11,110 nt of DNA from Thermoleophilia bacterium (lineage in GTDB: Bacteria > Actinomycetota > Thermoleophilia > Gaiellales > Gaiellaceae): the NCBI GenBank assembly GCA_025935275.1, contig JAICVP010000048.1:1-11110 (forward strand), given 5' to 3'. Below are positions 1 through 7,081 of this stretch, piece after piece. How positions within the stretch are numbered: the stretch's first letter is position 1; each line of letters starts with the position of its first letter. The position numbers and the translations under genes are program-made. Below the pieces are notes generated by a model. The model saw only the letters and a list, made by a program, of their open reading frames with translations, searched no databases and was not told the DNA's origin.

Positions 1-147
1 ACGGAGCGGGCGCTGCACCGAATCCGCCACATCGAGCTCGCACTCGACGTGCCGCCGGAGAAGTCCCTCGAGGAAGTCTCGGTCGTCGACTCCGAGCTGG
101 ATTCGCTCGAGGAGCGGCCCGTCACCGCCCGCTCCTCGCGCAGCTGA
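1..147 (+). CDS. C-terminal end of an unidentified protein (partial, 5' end outside window)
   Basis: The first reading frame is open from the window edge to a TGA at 145-147 and gives 48 codons, about 44 of them ending in G or C, the codon pattern of the other genes here. The visible tail is charged and acidic (for example the stretch EKSLEEVSVVDSELDSLEE), then ends in a Ser/Arg-rich end. No motif is recognisable, so no function is offered. Its stop codon directly abuts the stop codon of the opposite-strand sulfotransferase (TGA at 145-147, then the complement of TGA at 148-150), so the two genes are tail to tail with no spacer. It may belong to the same glycan locus, but that is only inferred from position. 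Confidence 0.55.
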   Translation, partial: TERALHRIRHIELALDVPPEKSLEEVSVVDSELDSLEERPVTARSSRS

Positions 148-1242
148 TCAGCGCTTCTTGCGGCTGTGCTTGGCGCGGTAGGCGGCCTTGCGCCAGCTGA
201 GCGGGAGCTTGTCGCGGATGTCGCGCGGCACCTTGTCGGCGACGCGCAGGAGCGTGCCTCCGCTCCTGCCCTTGCCCGAACCGCGCTTGCGGGGGGCGGC
301 GACGATGGAGGACTGGGCGATCGCCTCCGAATCCTCGTAGAGAGAGACATATGCGGCGCGGGCGGCCTCGAGCTCCTGGACGACGGTCTCCATGTCGTCT
401 ACGTCCTCCTCCGCCAGCTGAGAGATCAGGTCCCAGACGACGTCGACCTGCTCGCGGAGCCCGTTCGGGATGGCGAAGTCCTCCCAGTTCGCCTTCGATC
501 GGCTGAGGCCCTTGTCGACGAACTCGTGGATGGAGACGATCGAGGCGGCCGGCGCGTCGCGGACGACAGAGAGATCGAGGGTCTCGCCGACGCGGCCGAG
601 GATGCGCGTCCAGTCGTCGAGGAGGTCCTCGTAGCGGACGAAGACGCGTGGGCTCTCGCGCGTGGCGCGCTCGGTGAAAAGCGTCTGGTTGAGCCAGCCG
701 GCCGTGCGGTTGACGTCGCTCTGCCAGTGCCCGTAGGAGCGCTGCTTCGAGTCGATCACGGCCGCGGGATGGCGCAGCACGGTGGCGAAGCGCGGCGACA
801 CGCCGGCCTCTTCGGCGCACCGCCTCCAGAGCGGCAGGAACCAGGACAGGCGCGGGTCCTTGACGAGCACGTGCTCCGAGACGCGGAACTGCTTTCCGAG
901 CCAGTCGGCGAGCTCCTCGTGCGCGCCTTCGTGGAGGGCAACATCGGCTGTGTACGACCACGCGACAGGCCGTGCGTCGGAGACGTGAACGCCGGCCTTC
1001 GCAAGCAGCCGCGTGTGGAAGTCCACGACCCACTGGGACTCGGCGAACCCGCGCGGGTTCGTGGAGTCGGCCGGGATTTCGGGCTGAGGCACGTGATAGC
1101 CCAGCCGCTTCAGGATGCCGCTGAACAGGCTCGTGCCGCTTCGCCCCGAGCCGGCCACGAGAAGGAGCGTGCGGCCTGCCTTGGGCGCGGACGCCTGCTC
1201 GACGTCGGTCGTGGTCGATTCGGGTTCCTGAGTGATGGCCAT
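148..1242 (-). CDS. PAPS-dependent sulfotransferase family protein
   Basis: Predicted 364-residue sulfotransferase that would transfer a sulfuryl group from PAPS to an acceptor, probably a glycan or lipid. The PAPS 5'-phosphosulfate loop is at residues 31-38 (GSGRSGTS, a P-loop-like motif), followed by the substrate-side NPRGFAES segment near 62-69. The 3'-phosphate-binding strand and helix lie at about 153-168 (ATVLRHPAAVIDSKQR), and RYEDLL follows at 203-208, as usual in bacterial Sulfotransfer-type proteins. The C-terminal 45 residues are rich in Lys/Arg (ending KHSRKKR). There is no signal peptide, so it is likely cytoplasmic, possibly membrane-associated through the basic tail. The ATG at 1242 was chosen because the longer open frame (to 1434) would run through the divergent promoter region into the next gene and its extra residues look non-coding. 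The Shine-Dalgarno upstream is weak. The acceptor is unknown. Confidence 0.85.
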   Translation of the reverse strand: MAITQEPESTTTDVEQASAPKAGRTLLLVAGSGRSGTSLFSGILKRLGYHVPQPEIPADSTNPRGFAESQWVVDFHTRLLAKAGVHVSDARPVAWSYTADVALHEGAHEELADWLGKQFRVSEHVLVKDPRLSWFLPLWRRCAEEAGVSPRFATVLRHPAAVIDSKQRSYGHWQSDVNRTAGWLNQTLFTERATRESPRVFVRYEDLLDDWTRILGRVGETLDLSVVRDAPAASIVSIHEFVDKGLSRSKANWEDFAIPNGLREQVDVVWDLISQLAEEDVDDMETVVQELEAARAAYVSLYEDSEAIAQSSIVAAPRKRGSGKGRSGGTLLRVADKVPRDIRDKLPLSWRKAAYRAKHSRKKR

Positions 1243-1360
1243 TGCTGCCCGGATCGGAAGGTTATCGGGAGGAACTCGAGCGGGCTCGGGGAGGCGCGTT
1301 CCCCTGGGTCGGCCGAGTCGGCTTGCGTAGACTGCGTCGCCGGAACCCGCGGAGGTGAGC
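1243..1360. promoter_or_regulatory. Divergent intergenic region between two sulfotransferase genes
   Basis: This 118-base gap, the longest in the window, separates a - strand gene starting at 1242 from a + strand gene starting at 1361, so it must hold promoters for both unless they are read through. A TAGACT hexamer at 1328-1333 fits a loose -10 element for the + strand gene, and on the - strand a GATAAC sequence lies about 15 bases before the ATG. Neither has a convincing -35 box, so promoter positions are only suggestions. No clear operator palindrome was seen. Confidence 0.3.
1351..1355 (+). promoter_or_regulatory. Ribosome binding site deciding the GTG start at 1361
   Basis: GGAGG is followed by a 5-base spacer and GTG at 1361. 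The alternative in-frame GTG at 1355 overlaps this Shine-Dalgarno itself, so 1361 is preferred. Confidence 0.7.
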
Positions 1361-3241
1361 GTGACCGAAAGACCGGAGGCGCCGGACGCCTCGGCGCTCG
1401 TCGCCGAGCCTGACGGGCGCTTTCCCAACCACATCGAGCAGAGGACGATCGTCCTCGCAGAGCAGCGCGTTCTCTACCTCCCGGTTCCGAAGGCCGGCTG
1501 GTCGACCATCGGCTGGATCCTCGCCGAGGTAGCCGGCCTCCCGCTCGATCTCTTCGAGCATTCGATGCTTCCCGGGGTCTCGACCTCCCTGACCATCCAC
1601 GACATGAATCTGTGGGGGAAGGGCTACCGGCTGGCCGACTACGAGGGCGAGGAACGCGAGCGGATCCTCACGGAGGATGGCTGGTTCCGGTTCTCCGTGG
1701 TCCGGAACCCAGCGACGCGCCTCTGGTCGGGCTGGCAGTCGAAGCTCCTCCTCCGCGAGCCGCGCTTCTTCGAGATGTTCGGGGAGGAGCCGTGGTTCCC
1801 GCGCATCCCGGCGCGGCCGGACGACCTGGTCGAGGACTTTCGCCGCTTTGCCGTCGCGGTTGCGGCCGGGGAAGCCCTGGACGTCCACTGGGCGATCCAG
1901 AGCAAGCTGCTCGACCGGCTGCCCATCGAGCACGTGGGGCACCTGGAGAAGCTGGACGACACGCTCGCACTCCTCCGCGAGCACGTGGGCGGCGAGCGCT
2001 GGCCGACGGAGCAGCGTCAGGAGAACCGCTCGCCCGTCCCGCTCCCCCCTGCCGCATACGACGAGGAGGCGGCAGCTGCGCTGAACGATCACTACGCGCA
2101 GGACTTCGAGCGCTACGGCTACGAGCCGGTGTCGCCGGCCGACGACGCGGCCGGGATGGAGACGTGGGCCGAGCGCGTGGCGCCGCTCGTACCGCTCATC
2201 AGGGACACCATCGACAAGCATGCGCGCATCGCCCAGCTCCACCAGGTGGCCCGCCGCGTGCAGTTCCTCGAGAAGCGGCTCGAGAGCCGCTCGTCGCGAC
2301 AGCTTGGGCACGCCAGCTCGCCGGTCCTCACGAACCTCGAGAACCACACCGACTTCAACGTCGTCTGGGGCTGGTCCGAGGCCGACACCACCCCGGGCTT
2401 CACCGCCGTCGTCCGCGCGAAGAACGAGGCCGACCCACTGCCTTGGGTGCTGCCGCCGCTCCTGCGCGCCGTCGAGCGGATCGTGCTGGTGGACAACGGC
2501 TCCACGGACGGGACGCCGGAGGTGGCGCGGCGCGTCGCCGAGGAGTGTGGAGCTGCCGAGCGGCTCGAGGTCCATTCCTACCCCTTCTCCGTCGCGCGCT
2601 GCGGCGAAGAGCACCTCGGCACCCCGCCCGAGTCCGTGCACAGCCTCGTCTACTTCTACAACTGGTCGTTCTCGCACGTGAACACCGGCTACGCGCTCAA
2701 GTGGGACGCGGACATGGTGCTCACCGACACCGCCGTCGGAGTCCTCCGCGATCTCGCCTGGCAGCTCGAGGCAGACCAGGTCGTCGTCAAGATCCCCCGC
2801 TACCCGCTCTACGTCGTCGACGAGCAGCGAGCCTTCCTCGACGTCGGCATGTCGAACACGGAACCCTGGGCGTGGCCGAACCGGCCGGGCTACAGCTTCG
2901 TCAAGGCGATGGAGTGGGAGCAGCCGCTCTGGCCCGCGACGCTGCCGACGCTCGTCCTCCCAGACTGGTCCTGCATCGAGCTGAAGCGGCTCGACGCGGA
3001 CGAGTTCTCGCACTGGTCGCACACCGACTTCGGCCAGAGCGCGCGCACGCGCCGCAAGCGGCGCGAGTGGGAGGTCTTCAACTCCCTCGCCCACGGTGCC
3101 GACGCGCCCGAGGACGTCATCTCTGTCGAGGCGCCCGCGGGCGTGCACGTGATCGAGCACGTCCGCTCCACCCTCCTGCCTGAGATGGCGGCCAAACGGG
3201 GTGACTTCGGCACGCGGCTCATCCGCCAGCTGACCGCCTAG
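1361..3241 (+). CDS. Bifunctional fusion: N-terminal sulfotransferase and C-terminal GT2-type glycosyltransferase
   Basis: Predicted 626-residue cytoplasmic protein with two catalytic modules. Residues about 25-255 resemble carbohydrate sulfotransferases: a 5'-phosphosulfate-binding loop PVPKAGWSTIGW at 41-52 and a 3'-phosphate-binding segment SVVRNPATRLWSGW at 112-125, with Arg115 and Ser123 in the expected places. Residues about 275-315 form a charged, probably helical linker. Residues about 345-600 resemble a GT-A fold glycosyltransferase: VVRAKNEAD at 350-358, VDNGSTDGT at 377-385 for nucleotide-sugar binding, and a DAD triad at 449-451 as the metal-binding DXD. One frame spans both modules without a break, and codon use is uniform. 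It would add a sugar and a sulfate during assembly of one glycan. The next gene, a Wzy-like membrane protein, begins 4 bases after the stop, so they are co-transcribed. Acceptor and sugar donor cannot be read from sequence; the glycosyltransferase half is somewhat divergent. Confidence 0.85.
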   Translation: MTERPEAPDASALVAEPDGRFPNHIEQRTIVLAEQRVLYLPVPKAGWSTIGWILAEVAGLPLDLFEHSMLPGVSTSLTIHDMNLWGKGYRLADYEGEERERILTEDGWFRFSVVRNPATRLWSGWQSKLLLREPRFFEMFGEEPWFPRIPARPDDLVEDFRRFAVAVAAGEALDVHWAIQSKLLDRLPIEHVGHLEKLDDTLALLREHVGGERWPTEQRQENRSPVPLPPAAYDEEAAAALNDHYAQDFERYGYEPVSPADDAAGMETWAERVAPLVPLIRDTIDKHARIAQLHQVARRVQFLEKRLESRSSRQLGHASSPVLTNLENHTDFNVVWGWSEADTTPGFTAVVRAKNEADPLPWVLPPLLRAVERIVLVDNGSTDGTPEVARRVAEECGAAERLEVHSYPFSVARCGEEHLGTPPESVHSLVYFYNWSFSHVNTGYALKWDADMVLTDTAVGVLRDLAWQLEADQVVVKIPRYPLYVVDEQRAFLDVGMSNTEPWAWPNRPGYSFVKAMEWEQPLWPATLPTLVLPDWSCIELKRLDADEFSHWSHTDFGQSARTRRKRREWEVFNSLAHGADAPEDVISVEAPAGVHVIEHVRSTLLPEMAAKRGDFGTRLIRQLTA

Positions 3242-3245
3242 GGCG

Positions 3246-4691
3246 ATGGACCACGAGGCCCTGGCACACGCCGCAGCGGTGGTGGGGGCCTTCGGAGCCT
3301 GCGGGCTCCTGCTCGCCCGCGAGCGGCTGCTCTTCTTCGGGGGGCTCGCCACGCTTGCCGCCGCAGAAGCCGGGCTTGCCTATGCGCTCGTCCCGGATGC
3401 GCCCAGCCTGCTGACCGCGTCGGCGGCGCGGATCGGAGCTCTCGGCATCATGGTGCTCCTCGGCCTCGCGCTCGCCGCGGTCTTCGTCCGCTACCCGGCC
3501 GCGGCGCCGGTGGCGCTCCTCGTGGTCGCGCCGTTCCGGCTCCCGGTCGGGCTCGGGAGCCAGGAGGCCTTTCTGCTCATCCCGCTCTACGGGGTCCTCG
3601 CCGCCGCGACGGTGGCGCTCGCGTATCGGGTCTTGGTGGACGAGGAGTTTCGCGCCGTCCCGTACCTCATCGCCGGCCCGACTGCCGCGCTCCTCGCGCT
3701 CTCGGGGATCTCGCTTCTCTGGGCCAAGGACCTACGGGCCGGGACGATCGAGCTCGTCTTCTTCTACTTCCCGTTCTCGGTGCTCCTCTCGATCGTCGCG
3801 CTCACGAGGCCGCGCGACTGGACCTGGCGGGCGCTCGCGACGGCCCTCGTGGCGGTGACCTCGCTCTTTGCGGCGATCGGCGTCTACCAGGCCTGGTCGC
3901 ACACCGAGATCCTCGCCAAGCAGGATGTCCAGCTGTCCAACGCCTACTCCGCCTTCTTCCGCGTCACGTCGGTCTTCCAGGACCCGAGCGTGTACGGGCG
4001 CCATCTCGTCCTCGGAATCGTGGTGCTGCTGACCGCGCTGTGGCTCGCGCTGGTGCGGCCGCGCGTCGGCCTCCCGGTGCTCGGCCTGCTCGTGCTCGGG
4101 CTCTATTTCTCCTACTCGCAGACGAGCTTCGTCTCGCTGTTCTGTGCGGTGCTCGTCGTCTCGCTCCTCGCCGGCGACCGGCTGACCCGGCGCGTGGTCA
4201 TCGCAGTCTCCGCTGCGCTTGTCCTCGCAGCCGGAATCGGCGTTCTGGCCGAAGGCGGCGGGGACTCCACGCGAGAGGTGACGAGCGACCGGCTTCCGCT
4301 CGTGCAGTCGACGTGGCCCGTCTATGCCGCCCATCCCGTCATCGGGGTCGGAATCGGCTCGCAGCCGCTCATGAGCACCCGCGAGGAGGACGCCCGCAGG
4401 CGGAAGAGCAAGAACGTCTCGCACACGACTCCCCTGACCGTTGCGGCGGAGCTCGGGACGATCGGGCTGCTCGCCTACCTCGCCTTCCTCGGGGCCCTGG
4501 GCCTCGCGATCTTCGAGGCGTGGCGTCGCTACCGAGCGCTCGGTCTCGCGCTCGCAGGGTGCCTCACCACGCTGGTCGTCCAGTCGCTCTTCTACGGCGG
4601 TTTCTTCGAAGATCCGTTCGTGTGGGGAATCGCGGGCGTCGCGGCCGCGACGCTCAGCTTCCTGCCGCAGCGAGCGGCCGGGCGCACCTAG
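3246..4691 (+). CDS. O-antigen ligase / polymerase-like (Wzy_C family) polytopic membrane protein
   Basis: Predicted 481-residue integral membrane protein with about a dozen hydrophobic segments covering most of residues 10-335 and 400-475. Family marks are the SVFQDPSVYGRH segment at 242-253, SYSQTSF at 289-295 (the place of the common SxSR motif), and a hydrophilic extracytoplasmic loop at about 336-400 containing AAHPVIGVGIGS (361-372) and SHTTPLTVAAELGTIG (392-407), the typical HP-x-GVG and H-N/T-x-AELG pattern. Such proteins polymerise repeat units or ligate glycans at the outer face of the membrane. The ATG lies 4 bases after the preceding stop and has only a weak GGG Shine-Dalgarno, so translational coupling is likely. 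Its stop (TAG, 4689-4691) overlaps the stop of the convergent gene on the other strand. Whether it acts as polymerase or ligase is not decidable here. Confidence 0.8.
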   Translation: MDHEALAHAAAVVGAFGACGLLLARERLLFFGGLATLAAAEAGLAYALVPDAPSLLTASAARIGALGIMVLLGLALAAVFVRYPAAAPVALLVVAPFRLPVGLGSQEAFLLIPLYGVLAAATVALAYRVLVDEEFRAVPYLIAGPTAALLALSGISLLWAKDLRAGTIELVFFYFPFSVLLSIVALTRPRDWTWRALATALVAVTSLFAAIGVYQAWSHTEILAKQDVQLSNAYSAFFRVTSVFQDPSVYGRHLVLGIVVLLTALWLALVRPRVGLPVLGLLVLGLYFSYSQTSFVSLFCAVLVVSLLAGDRLTRRVVIAVSAALVLAAGIGVLAEGGGDSTREVTSDRLPLVQSTWPVYAAHPVIGVGIGSQPLMSTREEDARRRKSKNVSHTTPLTVAAELGTIGLLAYLAFLGALGLAIFEAWRRYRALGLALAGCLTTLVVQSLFYGGFFEDPFVWGIAGVAAATLSFLPQRAAGRT

Positions 4692-5326
4692 AGAGTGACC
4701 GGCACGGGCTCAGCCCGGTTGCCGGCCCGATCGACCGCCACGAGCGTGAGCCCCTCGGTCGGCGGCGGGCCCGGCGGCTGCCAGGTCACCTGGCCCTTGC
4801 TCCCGCGCGCGACCCTCTTCCCGCCGAGAACCAGAACCGCCCGCGCGGTCTCGTTCGTCCTGTAGCGCACCTGCACGCCGTCCACCCCGGCAACCGCCTC
4901 CATGATCCGCAGTCGCGGGGCGATGGTGTCGACGAGGACGGTCTTCGGGACGAGGATGGTGCGCCGGTCGTGCTCCAGGCGGACCTTGAGCCGGTAGAGC
5001 CCGTCCGGAACGAGCTGGCCGGAGTCGTCCCGGCCGTCCCAGGTGAACTCGACCCGGCCGGCATTCTGGTCGCGAGCCTGGGCGAGCGTGGTCACGTGCG
5101 CCCCGTCCGAATCGACCACCGAAACGTCGAGCCGCTCGGGCCGTCGGAGGAGGATGGACATGCTGGCCGAGGCGTGCGAGCAACCGCAGGCCGGCGAGAG
5201 GTGCCGTTCGAACTTCGGCTTCGCGACCGGCGAAGGCGCGAGCTTGAGGCGCTCGGTCCGCGTGAATGCCGCGGCGCTCCCGACGAGCAGCGCCACGGCA
5301 AGCACTATGAGCGCAGTCCGTCCCAC
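4688..5326 (-). CDS. Exported or membrane-anchored protein with FlgD-Ig-like domain
   Basis: Predicted 212-residue protein. Residues 4-20 are a hydrophobic signal peptide or anchor (ALIVLAVALLVGSAAA), so the rest should be outside the cytoplasm. Residues about 40-135 match the FlgD/CHU_C-type Ig-like pattern: a start SPACGCS (44-50), where many relatives have SPNGDG, then TWDGRDDSGQLVPDGLYRL at 95-113, which is the hallmark. Residues 135-212 form a second beta-rich module starting DTIAPRLRI and ending with VDRAGNRAEP. The GTG at 5326 was chosen because it places the hydrophobic stretch at the N-terminus and lies 19 bases after the sat stop; the longer frame upstream is the antisense of sat. 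No clear Shine-Dalgarno is seen, so the start is uncertain. It is the last gene of the sulfur operon; its role there is unknown, perhaps structural or glycan-binding. Confidence 0.7.
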   Translation of the reverse strand: MGRTALIVLAVALLVGSAAAFTRTERLKLAPSPVAKPKFERHLSPACGCSHASASMSILLRRPERLDVSVVDSDGAHVTTLAQARDQNAGRVEFTWDGRDDSGQLVPDGLYRLKVRLEHDRRTILVPKTVLVDTIAPRLRIMEAVAGVDGVQVRYRTNETARAVLVLGGKRVARGSKGQVTWQPPGPPPTEGLTLVAVDRAGNRAEPVPVTL

Positions 5327-5345
5327 TCGCGAACGGATGCTACGG

Positions 5346-6485
5346 CTAGTTCGAGCGGTAGGCCTCGATGAGGACTTCGGCGACCTCGGGGCGGGAAAAC
5401 TCCGCCGGAGGCAGCTCGCCCTGCGAGAGCAGCTCGCGCACCTTCGTCCCCGAGAGGAAAACGTGGTCGTCGCCGGAGTGCGGGCACGTCTTCGGCGTCG
5501 CCATCTGGCCGCAGACCTTGCACCAGAAGGAGTGCTCGAAGAACATCGGTTCGATGTCCAGCTCGTGCGGCTCGAACTCGTCGAAGATGAGCTGCGCGTC
5601 GTAGGTGCCGTAGTAGTCCCCGACACCCGCGTGGTCACGGCCGACGATGAAGTGCGAGCAGCCGTAGTTCTTGCGGCAGATCGCGTGCCAGATCGCCTCA
5701 CGCGGGCCGGCGTAGCGCATCGCGGCCGGGAAAGCCGAGACGACGACGCGGTCCTGCGGGTAGTAGCCGTTGATCAGGACGTCGTACGCCTTGACCCGGG
5801 TCGTGGCGGGCACGTCGTCCGACTTCGTCTCACCCACCAGCGGGTGGATGAGGAGGCCGTCGACGGTCTCGAGCGCGCACTTGGTCAGGTACTCGTGCGC
5901 CCGGTGAATCGGGTTGCGGGTCTGGAATCCCACGACGCGCTTCCAGCCACGCTCGGCGAAAACCGTCCGCGTGTCGCGGGGATCCTTGTGGAGCTCGGGG
6001 AAGGACGGCTCCTGGCGCTCGAACACGGTGACCGCGCCGGCGACGTAGCGGTCGGGTTGGCCGTAGAGGCGCGCCACGCCGGGATGGGCGTCGTCCGTCG
6101 TACGGAAGCAGCGCTCCGCCTCGCGCTCCTTGTCGTAGGAATAGATCTCCTCGACCTCGAGGACGGCCAGAGGGCGGCCGCTCTCGTCGGCGAGCGCGAT
6201 GCGGTCTCCGCTCGGATCGTTCGCGACCGCGAGACAGACGGGGAGAGCCCAGGGCAGCCCGCTCGCGAGGCGCATGTCGTCGACGACACGCTCGTAATCC
6301 GCGGAGGACATGAAGCCCGTGAGCGGCGAAAGCGCCCCCGAGGCGAGCATGTCGAGGTCGGCCAGCTCGCGCGGTGAGAGCGTGACCGTCTCGAGCGACT
6401 CGACGTCGTCGGGGCGCTCGCCCGTTCGATCGACCAGCTCGCCGCCGTGCGGCTTGATCAGCTGATCGGTGGTGACGGCGCTCAC
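5346..6485 (-). CDS. sat: Sulfate adenylyltransferase (ATP sulfurylase, Met3/Sat type)
   Basis: Predicted 379-residue cytoplasmic enzyme that activates sulfate with ATP to adenylyl sulfate (APS) and pyrophosphate. It is the monofunctional Sat type, unrelated to CysDN. The N-terminal PUA-like part carries LSPLTGFM at 52-59. The catalytic domain has the HXXH motif in QTRNPIHRAHEYL (188-200), HPLVGETKSDD (214-224), and VGRDHAGVGDYYG (281-293). Near the C-terminus, Cys322, Cys325, Cys334 and His336 form a likely zinc site, followed by SGTKVRELL (345-353). Length is normal for bacterial Sat without a fused kinase domain. The GTG start at 6485 overlaps the TGA of cysC in a GTGA four-base junction, which fixes the start and shows coupling; extending the frame upstream gives only cysC antiphase sequence. 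Its APS feeds both neighbours, cysC (PAPS) and cysH (sulfite). Confidence 0.97.
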   Translation of the reverse strand: MSAVTTDQLIKPHGGELVDRTGERPDDVESLETVTLSPRELADLDMLASGALSPLTGFMSSADYERVVDDMRLASGLPWALPVCLAVANDPSGDRIALADESGRPLAVLEVEEIYSYDKEREAERCFRTTDDAHPGVARLYGQPDRYVAGAVTVFERQEPSFPELHKDPRDTRTVFAERGWKRVVGFQTRNPIHRAHEYLTKCALETVDGLLIHPLVGETKSDDVPATTRVKAYDVLINGYYPQDRVVVSAFPAAMRYAGPREAIWHAICRKNYGCSHFIVGRDHAGVGDYYGTYDAQLIFDEFEPHELDIEPMFFEHSFWCKVCGQMATPKTCPHSGDDHVFLSGTKVRELLSQGELPPAEFSRPEVAEVLIEAYRSN

Positions 6486-7081
6486 GCCTTCACCCCGGTC
6501 GCCACGAGACCCATTTCCTCGAGCTTCGCGATGACAGCCTGGGCGCTCTCCTCGGGCGACTGGCCCTCGGTGTCGAGGACGATCTCGGCGTTCTCCGGCT
6601 CCTCGTAAGGATCGTCGACCCCGGTGAACCCCTTGATCTCGCCGGCAAAGGCCTTCTCGTAGAGGCCCTTGACGTCTCGGCGCGCGCACTCCTCGACGGA
6701 GGCGCGGACGAAGACTTCGACGAACGGGCCCTGCTCCTCGACCATGTCGCGCGCCTTGCGCCTCGTCTCCTCGTACGGGGAGATGGCGGCGCAGATGACG
6801 GCGGCGCCGTGGCGGACGAGCCGCGAGGCGACCCAGCCGATGCGCTCGATGTTGGTGTCGCGGTCCTCCTTGGAAAAGCCAAGGCCCTTGGAAAGGTGCG
6901 TGCGCACCGTGTCGCCGTCGAGGTACTCCACGATCGCGCCGCGCTGGTCGAGCTCGGGGCCGACGAGGTGCGCAATCGTCGTCTTGCCCGAGCCGGAGAG
7001 ACCGGTGAACCAGAGGCAGAAGCCGCCTCCGCGCGTCTCACCCGACTCCGGGTGCTCGTGGCCATAGATGTGTTCCGTCAT
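6482..7081 (-). CDS. cysC: Adenylylsulfate kinase (APS kinase)
   Basis: Predicted 199-residue kinase that phosphorylates APS at the 3' position with ATP to give PAPS. The Walker A motif GLSGSGKTT is at 27-35, DGDTVR at 55-60, and the APS-binding and lid segments include ISPYEETR (100-107) and KGLYEKAFAGEIKGFTGVDD (138-157), all typical of CysC. Length matches stand-alone bacterial APS kinases. The ATG at 7081 overlaps the cysH TGA (ATGA, four bases) and follows an AAAGGA Shine-Dalgarno at 7086-7091, so the longer open frame to 7192 is rejected. CysC makes PAPS, the donor needed by both sulfotransferases encoded on the left side of the window. Since the adjacent CysH looks like an APS reductase, PAPS here is probably for sulfation and not for reduction. 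Confidence 0.95.
   Translation of the reverse strand: MTEHIYGHEHPESGETRGGGFCLWFTGLSGSGKTTIAHLVGPELDQRGAIVEYLDGDTVRTHLSKGLGFSKEDRDTNIERIGWVASRLVRHGAAVICAAISPYEETRRKARDMVEEQGPFVEVFVRASVEECARRDVKGLYEKAFAGEIKGFTGVDDPYEEPENAEIVLDTEGQSPEESAQAVIAKLEEMGLVATGVKA

Noticed and set aside
166..1413. A 415-codon + strand open frame opposite the first sulfotransferase
   Set aside because: It has no recognisable motif and shadows a gene with clear PAPS-binding loops on the other strand.
2274..2291. An inverted repeat AGCGGCTC-GA-GAGCCGCT that could form a hairpin
   Set aside because: It lies within coding sequence of the fusion linker, has no T-tract and a very short loop, and is likely a by-product of Glu/Arg/Ser codons in GC-rich DNA.
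1262..3352. A 696-codon open frame on the - strand opposite the sulfotransferase-glycosyltransferase fusion
   Set aside because: Its product is low-complexity and rich in Arg, Ala, Glu and Val with no family motif, and it mirrors a + strand gene with clear catalytic motifs. Long antisense frames are expected at this GC content.
4040..6377. Two long + strand frames (4040-5371 and 5043-6377) running across the Wzy-like gene end, the FlgD-Ig gene and sat
   Set aside because: They cross the borders of well-supported genes, show no motifs, and have the Arg/Ala/Gly-rich composition of antisense frames.
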